A stretch of DNA of 64,000 nucleotides, from contig CAVSRC010000005.1 in NCBI GenBank assembly GCA_963730325.1, positions 186,001-250,000 on the forward strand, written 5' to 3'. The notes below the pieces were generated by a model, which had not been told where the DNA came from, ran no database searches, and saw nothing but the letters and a program-made list of their open reading frames with translations. This document shows positions 7,914 through 17,193 of this stretch, piece after piece. How positions within the stretch are numbered: position 1 is the stretch's first letter; each line of letters opens with the position of its first letter. The stretch is from CAVSRC01 sp963730325. Its GTDB lineage: Bacteria > Pseudomonadota > Alphaproteobacteria > Rhizobiales > Kaistiaceae. The translations under genes and the position numbers were made by a program.

Positions 7914-9836
7914 TCAGCGCAGCCACAGCCGCGCATAGGGCGGCAGCAGGATGCGCCCGTCATGCAGGCCGACCGGACTGTCCGACAGGCCGTCGCTGAA
8001 TTGCGTGGCGCCTTGTTCCGCCGCCCAGCCGGCATCGAGCGCCGCCCAGGATTCCTTGAAATTGTAGATGCACACGACCGCGTTGGTCGGCGCCTTGCGG
8101 ACGAAGGCGAAGAGGTTGTCCTGGCCGGTATCGACGATCAGCGTCGGATTGGCGGCATGGAACTCGGTCATGGCGCGCCGCCGTTCAAGGATGGCGCGCA
8201 CGCCGCGCCACACCCGCGCCGCCGGCGTCTCGCTCCCGGCATCGCGTGCCGCGTCGGCCCGGCTCCAGTCCATGCGCGGCCGGTGCACCCAGCGGCTGTC
8301 ATGGGCGTGCGCCGGCTCCTCGCGATAGCCGTAATCGTTGAGGAGCGCGATTTCGTCGCCCATGTAGACGAGCGGGATGCCGCCGAAGCTGGCAATCAGC
8401 GCGTGGCCGGTGAGGATACGGTCGATGGCCCGGTCGATGGCGGTCGGGTCGCCGCCTTCCTCGGCTCGCTCCAGGCCGGCGAGCGAGGCCGAGGCGCCGC
8501 TGATGCGCTTGTCGCCGGTCGCCGGATTGAACTGGAACAGAACGCCGCGCGAGAACGATCCGGGAAAGACGCCCTCGTAGAAATCGGAGAGGAAGGCGCG
8601 GTGCAGGAACCCGTCGAGGCCGACGGCGCGCGCGTCCTCGTCGGTCACCGCCCAGCCGATATCGTCGTGGCAGCGGATATAGGTGGCATAGGTGGCGTTA
8701 TCGAGTTCGGGCGGAAAGTGCGTCCTGAGCACGTGGGTCATCAGCCGCGTCTCGCGCGAGGCCAGCGCCGACCAGAACTGCACCATCAGCGAATTGTGAT
8801 AGGCGAGGTTGCCTTCGCGGCCGAAGTGCTCGCCGATGCCGAGATAGGGAATCATCTCCGCCGGCGAGACGATCGCCTCCTCCAGATGGATCGCCGCCGG
8901 GCTGGCGATGCGGCTGACAGCGCGCAGCGCGTGCAGCAGCATGTGCACCTCGGGCTCAGACTGGCAGCGCGTGCCCATGCGCTTCCACATGAAGGCGACC
9001 GCGTCGAAGCGCAGCACGTCGACGCCCTTGTTGGCGAGGAACAGCATGTTCGCCGCCATTTCGAGAAAGACCTCAGGGTTCGCCCAGTTGAGGTCCCACT
9101 GGTGCGCGTTGAAGGTGGTCCACACCCATTTGCCCTTGCCGGTGCCGCCGGCGGACCTGATATCGGGATAGAAGGTGAAGCTCCCCGGCGCGTTGTCGGG
9201 AAACACCTCGACCAGCGTCTGCTCGTATTCCTTCGGCAACGCCTCGTCGTCGAACATCAGGTAGTAGTCCTGATATTTGGCGTCCCCCTTTCGCGCTTTC
9301 TCCGCCCATTCGTGTTCCTTGGCGGTGTGGTTGAGCACCAGGTCGATGCACAGGCTGATGCCGCGCTGGCGCAGCAGCCGGGCGAGCGCCTCCAGATCGT
9401 CCATGGTGCCCAGCGCCGGGTCGATGGCGCGATAGTCCATCACCGAATAGCCGCCGTCGCTGTCGCCGGGTCTGGGCTTGAGGCAAGGCATCAGGTGGAC
9501 ATAGGTGATGCCGAGCTCTTCCAGATAGTCGAGCCGGTCGGCGACATGTTTGAGGTCGCCGGCAAAGCGGTCGACATAGAAGACGTAGCCGGCCATCTCC
9601 GGCCGCTGGAACCAGTCGGGCTCGAGGTCGCGCTTGAGGTCGAGCCATTTCAACTCGTCCGGCCGCTCGCTCCAGGAGTCGGCGAGCAGCTTCGTCAGCG
9701 CCTTGCAGAAACGGTCGTAGTCCGGATGCGCGCCATAGACGCGCTCCAGCATGCCGTAGAGGTCGGCGCGGCTGCGCTCCATGCGCAGATCGAAGATGCG
9801 CGCGTTGAAGTCGGCGCTGCTCTCTTTCCTGCTCAC
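7914..9836 (-). CDS. Amylosucrase-like GH13 glycoside hydrolase
   Basis: A 640-residue alpha-amylase superfamily enzyme related to amylosucrase and sucrose hydrolase (GH13_4), which split sucrose and either build glucan or release sugars. Visible motifs: GYVFYVDRFAGDL, DLVLNHTAKEHEWA, the nucleophile region GVDVLRFDAVAF, the acid/base Glu in HLEEAIVSPAE, and RCHDDIGW with the transition-state Asp. The start is GTG 9836 with GGAGG eight bases upstream. There is no signal peptide, so it should be cytoplasmic. It lies between an LLM oxidoreductase and hrcA, with no sugar transporter or regulator nearby, an odd place for a sucrose enzyme. Whether it makes polymer or hydrolyses sucrose cannot be told. 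Confidence 0.87.
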   Translation of the reverse strand: MSRKESSADFNARIFDLRMERSRADLYGMLERVYGAHPDYDRFCKALTKLLADSWSERPDELKWLDLKRDLEPDWFQRPEMAGYVFYVDRFAGDLKHVADRLDYLEELGITYVHLMPCLKPRPGDSDGGYSVMDYRAIDPALGTMDDLEALARLLRQRGISLCIDLVLNHTAKEHEWAEKARKGDAKYQDYYLMFDDEALPKEYEQTLVEVFPDNAPGSFTFYPDIRSAGGTGKGKWVWTTFNAHQWDLNWANPEVFLEMAANMLFLANKGVDVLRFDAVAFMWKRMGTRCQSEPEVHMLLHALRAVSRIASPAAIHLEEAIVSPAEMIPYLGIGEHFGREGNLAYHNSLMVQFWSALASRETRLMTHVLRTHFPPELDNATYATYIRCHDDIGWAVTDEDARAVGLDGFLHRAFLSDFYEGVFPGSFSRGVLFQFNPATGDKRISGASASLAGLERAEEGGDPTAIDRAIDRILTGHALIASFGGIPLVYMGDEIALLNDYGYREEPAHAHDSRWVHRPRMDWSRADAARDAGSETPAARVWRGVRAILERRRAMTEFHAANPTLIVDTGQDNLFAFVRKAPTNAVVCIYNFKESWAALDAGWAAEQGATQFSDGLSDSPVGLHDGRILLPPYARLWLR

Positions 9837-9861
9837 CCGGTCGTCCTCCCGCCGACCACGG

Positions 9862-10968
9862 CTACCCCAGCAGCCGTCCGACCACCTTGGCCGTGTAGTC
9901 CACCATCGGCACGATGCGCGCATAGTTGAGCCGCGTCGGGCCGATGACGCCGAGCACGCCCACCACCTTCTGCTCGCTGTCGCGATAGGGCGAGACCACC
10001 AGCGAGGAGCCGGAGAGCGAGAACAGCCGGTTCTCCGAACCGATGAAGATGCGCACGCCCTCGCCGCTCTCGGCGCTGCCGAGCAGGCGGATCAGCTCGC
10101 GCTGGGTCTCCAGATCGTCGAAGAGCAGGCGGATGCGCTCCAGGTCGTCCGAGGCGGTTACGTCCTCCAGCAGGTTGGCGCGCCCGCGCACGATCAGCGT
10201 TTCCGGCCGTCCGTCGCCGGCCTCCGCCCACGAGGCGAAGCCGGCGGTCACCAGCGTCTGGGTCAGCTTGTCGAGCTCGGCCTGGGCTTCCTTCTCGTAT
10301 TTCTCCAGTTCCGTCCGCGCCTCGGAGAGCGAGCGCCCGCGCAGATGCGCGTTGAGATAGTTCGCCGCCTCAAGCAGGCTCGATGGCGTCGTGCCCGGCG
10401 CCAGGTCGATCAGCCGGTTTTCCACCGAGCCGCTTTCGCCGACCAGCACCACCAGAGCGCGGGTTGGCTCCAGGCGGATGAACTCGATGTGCTTGAGGCG
10501 GAGGTCCGCCTTGCCGGCGAGCACCACGCCGGCGCCGCGCGACAGGCCGGAGAGCGTCTGGCTCGCCTCGCGGAGCACATTCTCGACCGTCCGGCCGGGC
10601 GTCGCCGCCTTCACCTGCGCCTCGATCTCCTGGCGCTCCTCCGCCGAGAGGTCGCCCACTTCGAGCAGCGCATCGACGAAGAAGCGCAGGCCGAACTCGG
10701 TCGGCAGGCGCCCGGCCGAGGTGTGCGGCGCGTGGATCAGGCCGAGCTGTTCGAGGTCGGCCATGACGTTGCGCACCGAGGCCGGCGACAGCGCCATCGG
10801 CAGGATGCGGCTGATATTGCGCGAGCCCACCGGCTCGCCGGTCGCCAGATACGTGTCGACGATCTGGCGGAAAATCTCGCGCGAGCGCCGGTCGAGGCTC
10901 TGCAGCTCCGAATTGCGTGATTCGCTCGGTGCGAGGAGACGGCTGGACGGGGTTTCGTGTTGGCTCAT
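9862..10968 (-). CDS. hrcA: Heat-inducible transcription repressor HrcA
   Basis: HrcA binds CIRCE operators of chaperone genes and is kept folded by GroE. The 368-residue protein has the N-terminal winged helix (EIFRQIVDTYLATGEPVGSR, SPASVRNVMADLEQLGL, HTSAGRLPT) and the family's C-terminal domain ending IVPMVDYTAKVVGRLL. It is divergent from rph, as in many alphaproteobacteria, but grpE, its usual downstream partner, is 11 kb away. No CIRCE inverted repeat was found at dnaK, grpE or hslV in this window, so its targets (perhaps groESL) lie elsewhere. Confidence 0.96.
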   Translation of the reverse strand: MSQHETPSSRLLAPSESRNSELQSLDRRSREIFRQIVDTYLATGEPVGSRNISRILPMALSPASVRNVMADLEQLGLIHAPHTSAGRLPTEFGLRFFVDALLEVGDLSAEERQEIEAQVKAATPGRTVENVLREASQTLSGLSRGAGVVLAGKADLRLKHIEFIRLEPTRALVVLVGESGSVENRLIDLAPGTTPSSLLEAANYLNAHLRGRSLSEARTELEKYEKEAQAELDKLTQTLVTAGFASWAEAGDGRPETLIVRGRANLLEDVTASDDLERIRLLFDDLETQRELIRLLGSAESGEGVRIFIGSENRLFSLSGSSLVVSPYRDSEQKVVGVLGVIGPTRLNYARIVPMVDYTAKVVGRLLG

Positions 10969-11058
10969 GGGGTTTGTCCGATGACCATTAAGTGTCGGTT
11001 TTTACCTCATATTCAAGCGGGGCTTTACGGCGCTTCCGCGCCATGCCTAAGAAGCGCC

Positions 11059-11796
11059 ATGGATAGCGTCTCCTCACCCGCTGCGCGGCCCTCCCGGCGC
11101 GCCGCCACCGAAATGCGCCCGATCAGCCTGGAACGCGGCTATTCCCGCCATGCCGAGGGCTCCTGCCTGGTCAAGTTCGGCGATACCCATGTCCTGTGCA
11201 CCGCCTCCCTCGACGAGAAGGTGCCGGGCTGGCTGCGCGGCGCCGGCAAGGGCTGGGTGACGGCCGAATACGGCATGCTGCCGCGCGCCACCCATGAGCG
11301 CACGCGGCGCGAGGCCGCTTCCGGCAAGCAGTCGGGGCGCACGCTGGAGATCCAGCGCCTGATCGGCCGGTCGCTGCGCGCCGTGGTCGATCTGCCGGCC
11401 CTTGGCGAGCGTCAGATTCTGATCGATTGCGACGTGCTCCAGGCCGATGGCGGCACGCGCACCGCTTCGATCACCGGCGCCTGGGTGGCGCTCAGGGACT
11501 GCGTCGAGTGGATGCGCGCCCGCGACATCGTGTCGAAGCCGGTGCTCGCCGATCACGTCGCCGCCGTCTCCGCCGGCATCTTCCGCGGGGCCCCGGTGCT
11601 CGACCTCGATTATGCCGAGGACAGCGAGGCGGAGACCGACGCCAATTTCGTCATGACCGGCGCCGGCGGATTCGTCGAGATCCAGTCGACCGCCGAAGGC
11701 GCACCTTTCAGCGACGAGGAATTCGAGGCCCTGAAGAGCCTCGCCCGCGACGGCATCGCCCACCTCGTCGAGTTGCAGAAGCTGGCGATCCTTTGA
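11059..11796 (+). CDS. rph: Ribonuclease PH
   Basis: RNase PH is a phosphate-dependent 3'-5' exoribonuclease that trims tRNA 3' ends. The 245-residue product shows SRHAEGSCLVKFGDTHVLCTAS, RGAGKGWVTAEYGMLPRATHER, the phosphate-site region SGRTLEIQRLIGRSLRAV, and the catalytic aspartates in LIDCDVLQADGGTRTASI. ATG 11059 gives the usual N-terminus. It heads an apparent rph-rdgB-hemW operon with short gaps and is divergent from hrcA. Confidence 0.97.
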   Translation: MDSVSSPAARPSRRAATEMRPISLERGYSRHAEGSCLVKFGDTHVLCTASLDEKVPGWLRGAGKGWVTAEYGMLPRATHERTRREAASGKQSGRTLEIQRLIGRSLRAVVDLPALGERQILIDCDVLQADGGTRTASITGAWVALRDCVEWMRARDIVSKPVLADHVAAVSAGIFRGAPVLDLDYAEDSEAETDANFVMTGAGGFVEIQSTAEGAPFSDEEFEALKSLARDGIAHLVELQKLAIL

Positions 11797-11819
11797 GAGC
11801 GCCGGCCGCAGGAGGGTTG

Positions 11820-12428
11820 TTGAAGCCGGGCGAAACGCTGGTCGTCGCCACCCACAATCCCGGCAAGCTCCGCGAGATCGAGGCTCTGGTGGCACCCGCC
11901 GGCCTGACCGTGGTCACCGCCGCCGATCTCGGCCTGCCCGAGCCGGAGGAAACCGGCCGCACCTTCGCCGAGAATGCCACGCTCAAGGCCATCGCCGCTG
12001 CCATCGCCTCCGGCCATCCGGCGCTTGCCGACGATTCGGGTGTCTGCGTCGATGCACTGGGCGGCGAGCCCGGCGTCTATTCGGCGCGCTGGGCTGGGCC
12101 GACCAAGGATTTCGCCGCCGCCATGCAGCGCGTCGAGGACGGTCTGCAGGCGGCCGGCGCCGTGACGCCGGAGGCGCGCAGCGCGCAGTTCGTCGCCGTC
12201 CTCTGCCTCGCCTGGCCGAGCGGCGCCAGCACCACCTTTCGCGGCGAGGTCAAGGGCCACATGATCTGGCCGCCGCGCGGCGACAACGGCTTCGGTTACG
12301 ACCCGATGTTCGTGCCCGACGGCTACGACCGCACCTATGCGGAGATGGCCACCGAGGAGAAGAAGGACATGTCCCACCGGGCGCTGGCCTTCGCCGCCTT
12401 CGCCCGCGCCAGGATACCGCGCAAATGA
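11820..12428 (+). CDS. rdgB: dITP/XTP pyrophosphatase
   Basis: RdgB (HAM1 family) removes deaminated purine triphosphates (dITP, XTP) from the nucleotide pool. The 202-residue product has VVATHNPGKLREI at the N-terminus (substrate-binding Thr, Asn and Lys), TFAENATLKA, ADDSGVCVDALGGEPGVYSARWAG with catalytic acidic residues, and GDNGFGYDPMFVPDG. The start is probably TTG 11820, preceded by GGAGG; no ATG lies near the conserved N-terminus. Its ATGA overlap with hemW indicates coupling. Confidence 0.94.
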   Translation: MKPGETLVVATHNPGKLREIEALVAPAGLTVVTAADLGLPEPEETGRTFAENATLKAIAAAIASGHPALADDSGVCVDALGGEPGVYSARWAGPTKDFAAAMQRVEDGLQAAGAVTPEARSAQFVAVLCLAWPSGASTTFRGEVKGHMIWPPRGDNGFGYDPMFVPDGYDRTYAEMATEEKKDMSHRALAFAAFARARIPRK

Positions 12429-13594
12429 ACACGGACGAGCCTGCGGCCCGCGAGCCGGGTTTCGGCGTCTATGTCCACTGGCCCTTCTGCGCGGCCAAGT
12501 GCCCCTATTGCGATTTCAACAGCCACGTCCGCCATCAGCCGCCCGACCAGGCGCGTTTCGCCGCCGCCTTCGCCCGCGAGATCGCCACGCTCGCCGGGCG
12601 CGCCCCCGGCCGCACCGTCAACTCGATCTTCATCGGCGGCGGCACGCCCTCGCTGATGGAGCCGGCGACCGTCGCCGCCATCCTCGATGCCGTGGCGGCC
12701 CACTGGCCGGTCGCGCCCGACGTCGAGGTGACGATGGAGGCCAACCCGTCCTCGGTCGAGGCGGAGCGCTTCCGCGGCTACCGTTCGGCCGGCGTCAACC
12801 GCCTGTCGCTCGGTGTCCAGGCGCTCGACGATGCCGATCTCAAATTCCTCGGCCGCCTGCACGATGTCGCCCAGGCGCTGAAGGCCATCGAGATCGCGCG
12901 CGCGACCTTTCCGCGCCTCTCCTTCGATCTCATCTATGCCCGCCCCGGCCAGACACCGTCCGCCTGGGAGGCGGAACTCGGCCGGGCGCTCACTCTGGCC
13001 GCCGACCACCTGTCGCTCTACCAGCTCACCATCGAGCCGGACACGCCCTTCTTCGCGCTCTCCGAGGCCGGCAAGCTGACCGTCCCGGACAGCGATGCCG
13101 CCGCCGATCTCTACGGCGTCACCCAGGCCGTGTGCGACGCCGCCGGCCTGCCCGCCTATGAGATCTCCAACCACGCCGCGCCCGGCGCCGAGTGCCGGCA
13201 CAACCTCGTCTATTGGCGCTATGGCGAATATGCCGGCACCGGCCCCGGCGCCCACGGCCGGCTGCAACAGGCCGACGGCCGCCACGCGCTGGCCACCGCC
13301 CGGGTGCCCGAGGCATGGCTCGACAAGGTCGAGGCGTGGGGCGACGGGTTCGTGGTCGACGACGTGCTGAGCGCGGAAGAGGCGGCCGACGAGATGCTGC
13401 TCATGGGCCTCCGCCTGGCGGAGGGCATCGACCTCGACCGCTACGGCCGTCTGGCCGGCCGCGCGCTCGATCCGGCGCGCCTCAACGACCTCATCGCCAA
13501 CGGCATGGTCGAGCAGGCCGGCGGCGGCCGTCTGCGCGCCACGCGCGCCGGCTTCTACGTTCTCGATGCCGTGGTGGCGGATCTGGCGGCGTAG
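12425..13594 (+). CDS. hemW: Radical SAM haem chaperone HemW
   Basis: HemW (formerly coproporphyrinogen III oxidase-like) binds haem and is thought to deliver it to proteins; it is not an HemN oxidase. The 389-residue protein has the radical SAM cluster motif CAAKCPYC (CxxxCxxC), then FIGGGTPSLM, EANPSS, GVNRLSLGVQALDD and RHNLVYWRYGEYAGTGPGAHG. The extra cysteine after CxxC found in true HemN is absent (CPYCDF), as expected for HemW. It overlaps rdgB by ATGA and converges with a lipoprotein gene. Confidence 0.94.
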   Translation: MNTDEPAAREPGFGVYVHWPFCAAKCPYCDFNSHVRHQPPDQARFAAAFAREIATLAGRAPGRTVNSIFIGGGTPSLMEPATVAAILDAVAAHWPVAPDVEVTMEANPSSVEAERFRGYRSAGVNRLSLGVQALDDADLKFLGRLHDVAQALKAIEIARATFPRLSFDLIYARPGQTPSAWEAELGRALTLAADHLSLYQLTIEPDTPFFALSEAGKLTVPDSDAAADLYGVTQAVCDAAGLPAYEISNHAAPGAECRHNLVYWRYGEYAGTGPGAHGRLQQADGRHALATARVPEAWLDKVEAWGDGFVVDDVLSAEEAADEMLLMGLRLAEGIDLDRYGRLAGRALDPARLNDLIANGMVEQAGGGRLRATRAGFYVLDAVVADLAA

Positions 13595-13600
13595 CCGGTT

Positions 13601-14803
13601 TCAGGTCCCCGACCGGGCGAAGGTTCTCGGCGCCCGGTCGACGAGCACCGCCTTGCCGTTGTTGATCTGATAGATCGCCAGGCTGCGCTGGTTGAGCCCG
13701 TTCGACAGGAAGCGGAAGGCGCCGTCGAGGCCGATATAGCCGCTTGGATTGGTCAGCGTTGCCGCAGCGAATCGCTGGTCGCCGAAGCGGGCGGTCAGCC
13801 CGGCGGCGAGGCTCACCGCATCGTAGGAAAGCGTCGCCGTGCGGCTCGGCGCCGCTCCGAATGCCGCCTGGTAGCGCTGCGAGAATCCGGCAAAGCCACT
13901 GTCGTCCGGTGCCGGATAGAGGGCGCCGTTCAGCGTCGATTCGCGCGCCACAGCCGGGTCTTCCCACTGGCCGCTGCCGAGATAGGTGATCTTCCGCGAG
14001 TCGACGCCGGCCGCCGCCATGACCTGGGCGATGAACGGCGCCTCCTGGGCGCCACCGGGCAGGAACACCGCGTCGACCGTGCCCGACTTGACCAGACCGG
14101 CCATCGCCGTCGCCTTGGTCTGCATCTGTGTCTTGTCGAGGTCGTAGCGCTCGACCGACATCACCCGCCCGCGCTGATTGGCGACGGCGCGCTGCAACGC
14201 GGCTTCCACGATCGTGCCATAGGCGCTGTTGGGCAGCAGCGCTGCGAAGGAGCGGCGGCCCTTCGCGGCGGCATAGCCGATGATCCGGTCGACATCGCCT
14301 TGCGGCAGGAAGCTCAGCAGATAGACGCCGGGCGAGGCCGTGGTCGTATCGGTGGAGAAGGCGACCACCGGCACGCGCGCCGCCTTGGCCACCTGCGATG
14401 CCGCCGTCACCGACTGGGCGAAGAGCGGGCCGATGATCAGCTGGGCGCCTTGCGAGATGGCCGCGCTGGCCGCGGCGCGCGCCCCTTCGGCGGTGCCGCG
14501 GTCGTCCTTGACCAGCACCTGGATGCCGGCCGTCTGGAAATCGCGAATCGCCAGATCGGCGGCGTTCTTCATGTCGGTGGCGATCCGGCCGGCATTGCCG
14601 GTTGCCGACAGCGGCAGGAGCAGGCCGACCTTGACCGCGCCGTTGCCGAGAACCTCGCCGGAGACCGGCTGATTGCCGAAATCGAAACCGCCGCTGCCGC
14701 CCGGTCCGCCGCCGGTGCAGGCCGCCAGCAACAGCGCCATGGCCAGAACGGCAGCCTTGCGGACCGTTCCGAGACCAGAACGCATCAATGAAATGCGGGA
14801 CAA
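13601..14803 (-). CDS. Lipoprotein of the LpoA-like / periplasmic-binding family (PBP activator)
   Basis: About 400 residues. The N-terminus has a hydrophobic signal ending LLLAAC, a lipobox, so it should be an outer- or inner-membrane lipoprotein facing the periplasm. The rest is a type I periplasmic-binding fold (VGLLLPLSATGNAGRIATDM, GAQLIIGPLFAQSV, ARVPVVAFSTD), as in penicillin-binding protein activators (LpoA/YraM). Its convergent neighbours rsmI and yraN are next to yraM in many bacteria, which supports this reading. I favour TTG 14803, with GGGGAGA six bases upstream, over an ATG at 14785. Direct PBP activation in this organism is inferred only. Confidence 0.86.
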   Translation of the reverse strand: MSRISLMRSGLGTVRKAAVLAMALLLAACTGGGPGGSGGFDFGNQPVSGEVLGNGAVKVGLLLPLSATGNAGRIATDMKNAADLAIRDFQTAGIQVLVKDDRGTAEGARAAASAAISQGAQLIIGPLFAQSVTAASQVAKAARVPVVAFSTDTTTASPGVYLLSFLPQGDVDRIIGYAAAKGRRSFAALLPNSAYGTIVEAALQRAVANQRGRVMSVERYDLDKTQMQTKATAMAGLVKSGTVDAVFLPGGAQEAPFIAQVMAAAGVDSRKITYLGSGQWEDPAVARESTLNGALYPAPDDSGFAGFSQRYQAAFGAAPSRTATLSYDAVSLAAGLTARFGDQRFAAATLTNPSGYIGLDGAFRFLSNGLNQRSLAIYQINNGKAVLVDRAPRTFARSGT

Positions 14804-14912
14804 TAAAGTCTCCCCTGCTCGCCCTGGAGCCGGTAAAAGCCGACAAATCATAGGCCCAAACGACTTCCTGTCAAAACTTCATCCTCTCGGCCAGTGAACC
14901 GATCGGGGCGCC

Positions 14913-15839
14913 ATGACGGCCAGAAAGAGCGGCAACGATAAGGCAGAGCGCGCCGGCGAGCGCTTCTTCACCGTGGGCGGGCACCGCCTGGCCGCCCGTC
15001 CGCTGGCCCCCGGCCTCCATGTCGTCGCCACACCCATCGGCAATCTCGGCGATATCTCGATTCGCGCCCTCGAGACCCTGGCCGCCGCCGACACGATCGC
15101 CTGCGAGGATACGCGGGTAACGGCGGTGCTCCTGCGACACTATGGCATCGAGACCCCGCTCATCGCCTATCACGACCACAATGCCGCCAGGCAGCGGCCG
15201 AAGCTCATCGCCGCCCTCGGCGAGGGCGGGGCCGTGGCGCTGGTCAGCGACGCCGGCACGCCGCTCGTCTCCGATCCCGGCTACCGGCTGGTCAGGGAGG
15301 CCCGCGCGGCCGGCCACACGGTGGTGCCGGTGCCCGGTGCCTCCGCCATGCTCGCCGGCCTGGTCGCCTCCGGCCTGCCCACCGACGCCTTCATGTTTGC
15401 CGGCTTCCTGCCGCCGAAATCGGCCGCCCGCCGGACGCGCCTCGGCGAACTCAAGGCGGTGCCGGCAACGCTGGTCTTCTACGAAACCGGCCCGCGGCTC
15501 TCCGCGGCGCTTGCCGATATGGCGGCGGTGCTGTCGGGCGCGCGCCAGGCCGTCGTCGCCCGCGAACTGACCAAGGCCTTCGAGACCGTGCGCGACGGTA
15601 CGCTTCAGGCGCTGGCGGAGACCTTTGCCGCGGAAGGCCCGCCGAGAGGCGAGATCGTCGTCCTCGTCGGACCGCCGTTGGCAGAAGCGCCATCGGTCGA
15701 GGATGCCGAACGGCTGCTCGTCGAACTGCTGAACACGAGGCCGCTCAGCGAGGCCGTCGCCGAAGCGGCGCGCACCACCGGCCTCAAGCGCCGCGACCTC
15801 TATCAACGCGCGCTCGCCCTGAAGGACAAGGATGGCTGA
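14913..15839 (+). CDS. rsmI: 16S rRNA (cytidine(1402)-2'-O)-methyltransferase
   Basis: RsmI methylates the ribose of C1402 in the 16S rRNA decoding centre. The 308-residue protein has the tetrapyrrole-methylase fold with LHVVATPIGNLGDISIRALE at the N-terminus, CEDTRVTAVLLRHYGI, ALVSDAGTPLVSDPGYRLV (SAM site) and VPVPGASAMLAGL. It overlaps yraN by 8 bases and probably forms an operon with yraN and gshB, divergent from the LpoA-like lipoprotein gene. Confidence 0.96.
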   Translation: MTARKSGNDKAERAGERFFTVGGHRLAARPLAPGLHVVATPIGNLGDISIRALETLAAADTIACEDTRVTAVLLRHYGIETPLIAYHDHNAARQRPKLIAALGEGGAVALVSDAGTPLVSDPGYRLVREARAAGHTVVPVPGASAMLAGLVASGLPTDAFMFAGFLPPKSAARRTRLGELKAVPATLVFYETGPRLSAALADMAAVLSGARQAVVARELTKAFETVRDGTLQALAETFAAEGPPRGEIVVLVGPPLAEAPSVEDAERLLVELLNTRPLSEAVAEAARTTGLKRRDLYQRALALKDKDG

Positions 15840-16209
15840 CCGCGCCGCCCGCCGCCTGGCCGAGCGCCGGGGCCGTCGCGCCGAGACGCTGGCCGCCTGG
15901 CTCCTCAGGGCCAAGGGCTATCGCATCCTCGCCCGCCGTTACCGCACGCCCGTCGGCGAGATCGACCTGATCGCCCGCCGCGCGCGGCTGGTCGCCTTCG
16001 TCGAGGTCAAGCAGCGCCCGAGCGAAGCCGAAGCCGCCGAGGCGGTGACGTCCGCCGGCCGCCGGCGCATCGCCCGCGCCGCCTCCGCCTGGCTCGCCGC
16101 CCATCCGGCGGCGTCCACCCTTGACCTCCGCTTCGACGTCATCATCTGCATGCCCGGCCGCCTGCCGCGCCACATCCGGGGCGCGTTCGACGCCGAGGGT
16201 GCGGCGTGA
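15832..16209 (+). CDS. yraN: UPF0102 (YraN) endonuclease-like protein
   Basis: A 125-residue member of UPF0102, predicted to have a Holliday-resolvase-like nuclease fold. The core GEIDLIARRARLVAFVEVKQR contains the D-x(n)-E-x-K nuclease-type residues. Function has not been established in general. The start overlaps rsmI, and gshB follows after 39 bp; rsmI-yraN-gshB is a well-known alphaproteobacterial order. Confidence 0.92.
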   Translation: MADRAARRLAERRGRRAETLAAWLLRAKGYRILARRYRTPVGEIDLIARRARLVAFVEVKQRPSEAEAAEAVTSAGRRRIARAASAWLAAHPAASTLDLRFDVIICMPGRLPRHIRGAFDAEGAA

Positions 16210-16248
16210 TAAACGCACCCGCCCAAACCCCAATCGAAGCCAGAACCC

Positions 16249-17193
16249 ATGCCTCTCAAAGTCGCCGTCCAGATGGATCACATCGCGCGAATCGCGATCC
16301 GCGGTGATTCGACCTTTGCGCTGATGCTGGAGGCCGAGAAGCGCGGCCATCGGCTCTATCACTACACGCCGGACCGTCTGGCCATGCGCGACGGCAGCGT
16401 GGCGGCGACGGTCGAGCCGGTCACGGTGCGCGACGTCGAAGGCGACCACTTCACCCTTGGGGCGCCCGAGGCCGCCGACCTCTCCGCATTCGACGTGGTG
16501 CTCCTGCGTCAGGACCCGCCCTTCGACCTCGCCTATATCACCACCACCCATCTGCTCGAGCGCATCCATCCCAGGACCCTGGTGGTCAACGATCCGGTGA
16601 GCGTGCGCAACGCGCCGGAGAAGATCTTCGTCACCGAGTTCCCCGCGCTGATGCCGCCGACGCTGATCACGCGCGACCGCGCGCGCATCGCCGCCTTCCG
16701 CGAGGAGCATGGCGACATCATCGTCAAGCCGCTCTACGGCGCCGGCGGCGCCGGCGTCTTCCGCATTACCGGCCACGACGAGAACCTGCTGGCGCTCCTC
16801 GAAATGTTCGAGGGCGCCTATCGCGAGCCTTTCGTTGTCCAGCGCTATCTCCCCGAGGTGCGCCAGGGCGACAAGCGCATCATCCTGGTCGAGGGCGAGC
16901 CGGCGGGCGTCATCAACCGCGTGCCGGCGGTCGGCGAGGCGCGCTCCAACATGCATGTCGGCGGCCGCGCGGAAGCCGCCGAGATGAGCGACCGCGACCG
17001 GGAGATCTGCGCGACGATCGGTCCGCGCCTGCGCGAACTCGGTCTCACCTTCGTCGGCATCGACGTGATCGGCGACTATCTCACCGAGATCAATGTCACC
17101 TCGCCGACCGGCATTCGCGAGGTCAAGCGCTTCGGCGGCGCCGATATCGCCGCGCTCATCTGGGACGCCATCGAGACGAAGAGGAGGCGATGA
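16249..17193 (+). CDS. gshB: Glutathione synthetase
   Basis: GshB joins gamma-glutamylcysteine and glycine with ATP. The 314-residue ATP-grasp enzyme has the N-terminal KVAVQMDHIARIAIRGDSTF, VVNDPVSVRNAPEKI, IVKPLYGAGGAGVF (ATP-binding), VQRYLPEVRQGDKRIILV, GRAEAAEMSDRD and the C-terminal FVGIDVIGDYLTEINVTSPTG metal site. It overlaps the following HAD gene by ATGA, so the two are coupled. Confidence 0.97.
   Translation: MPLKVAVQMDHIARIAIRGDSTFALMLEAEKRGHRLYHYTPDRLAMRDGSVAATVEPVTVRDVEGDHFTLGAPEAADLSAFDVVLLRQDPPFDLAYITTTHLLERIHPRTLVVNDPVSVRNAPEKIFVTEFPALMPPTLITRDRARIAAFREEHGDIIVKPLYGAGGAGVFRITGHDENLLALLEMFEGAYREPFVVQRYLPEVRQGDKRIILVEGEPAGVINRVPAVGEARSNMHVGGRAEAAEMSDRDREICATIGPRLRELGLTFVGIDVIGDYLTEINVTSPTGIREVKRFGGADIAALIWDAIETKRRR

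Noticed and set aside
7962..9929. Long plus-strand frame opposite the amylosucrase-like gene
   Set aside because: Arg/Gly/Val-rich composition and no motifs; the minus strand has all GH13 motifs and a good ribosome site.
10969..11058. CIRCE operator between hrcA and rph
   Set aside because: No TTAGCACTC-N9-GAGTGCTAA-like repeat is present here, nor before dnaK or grpE.
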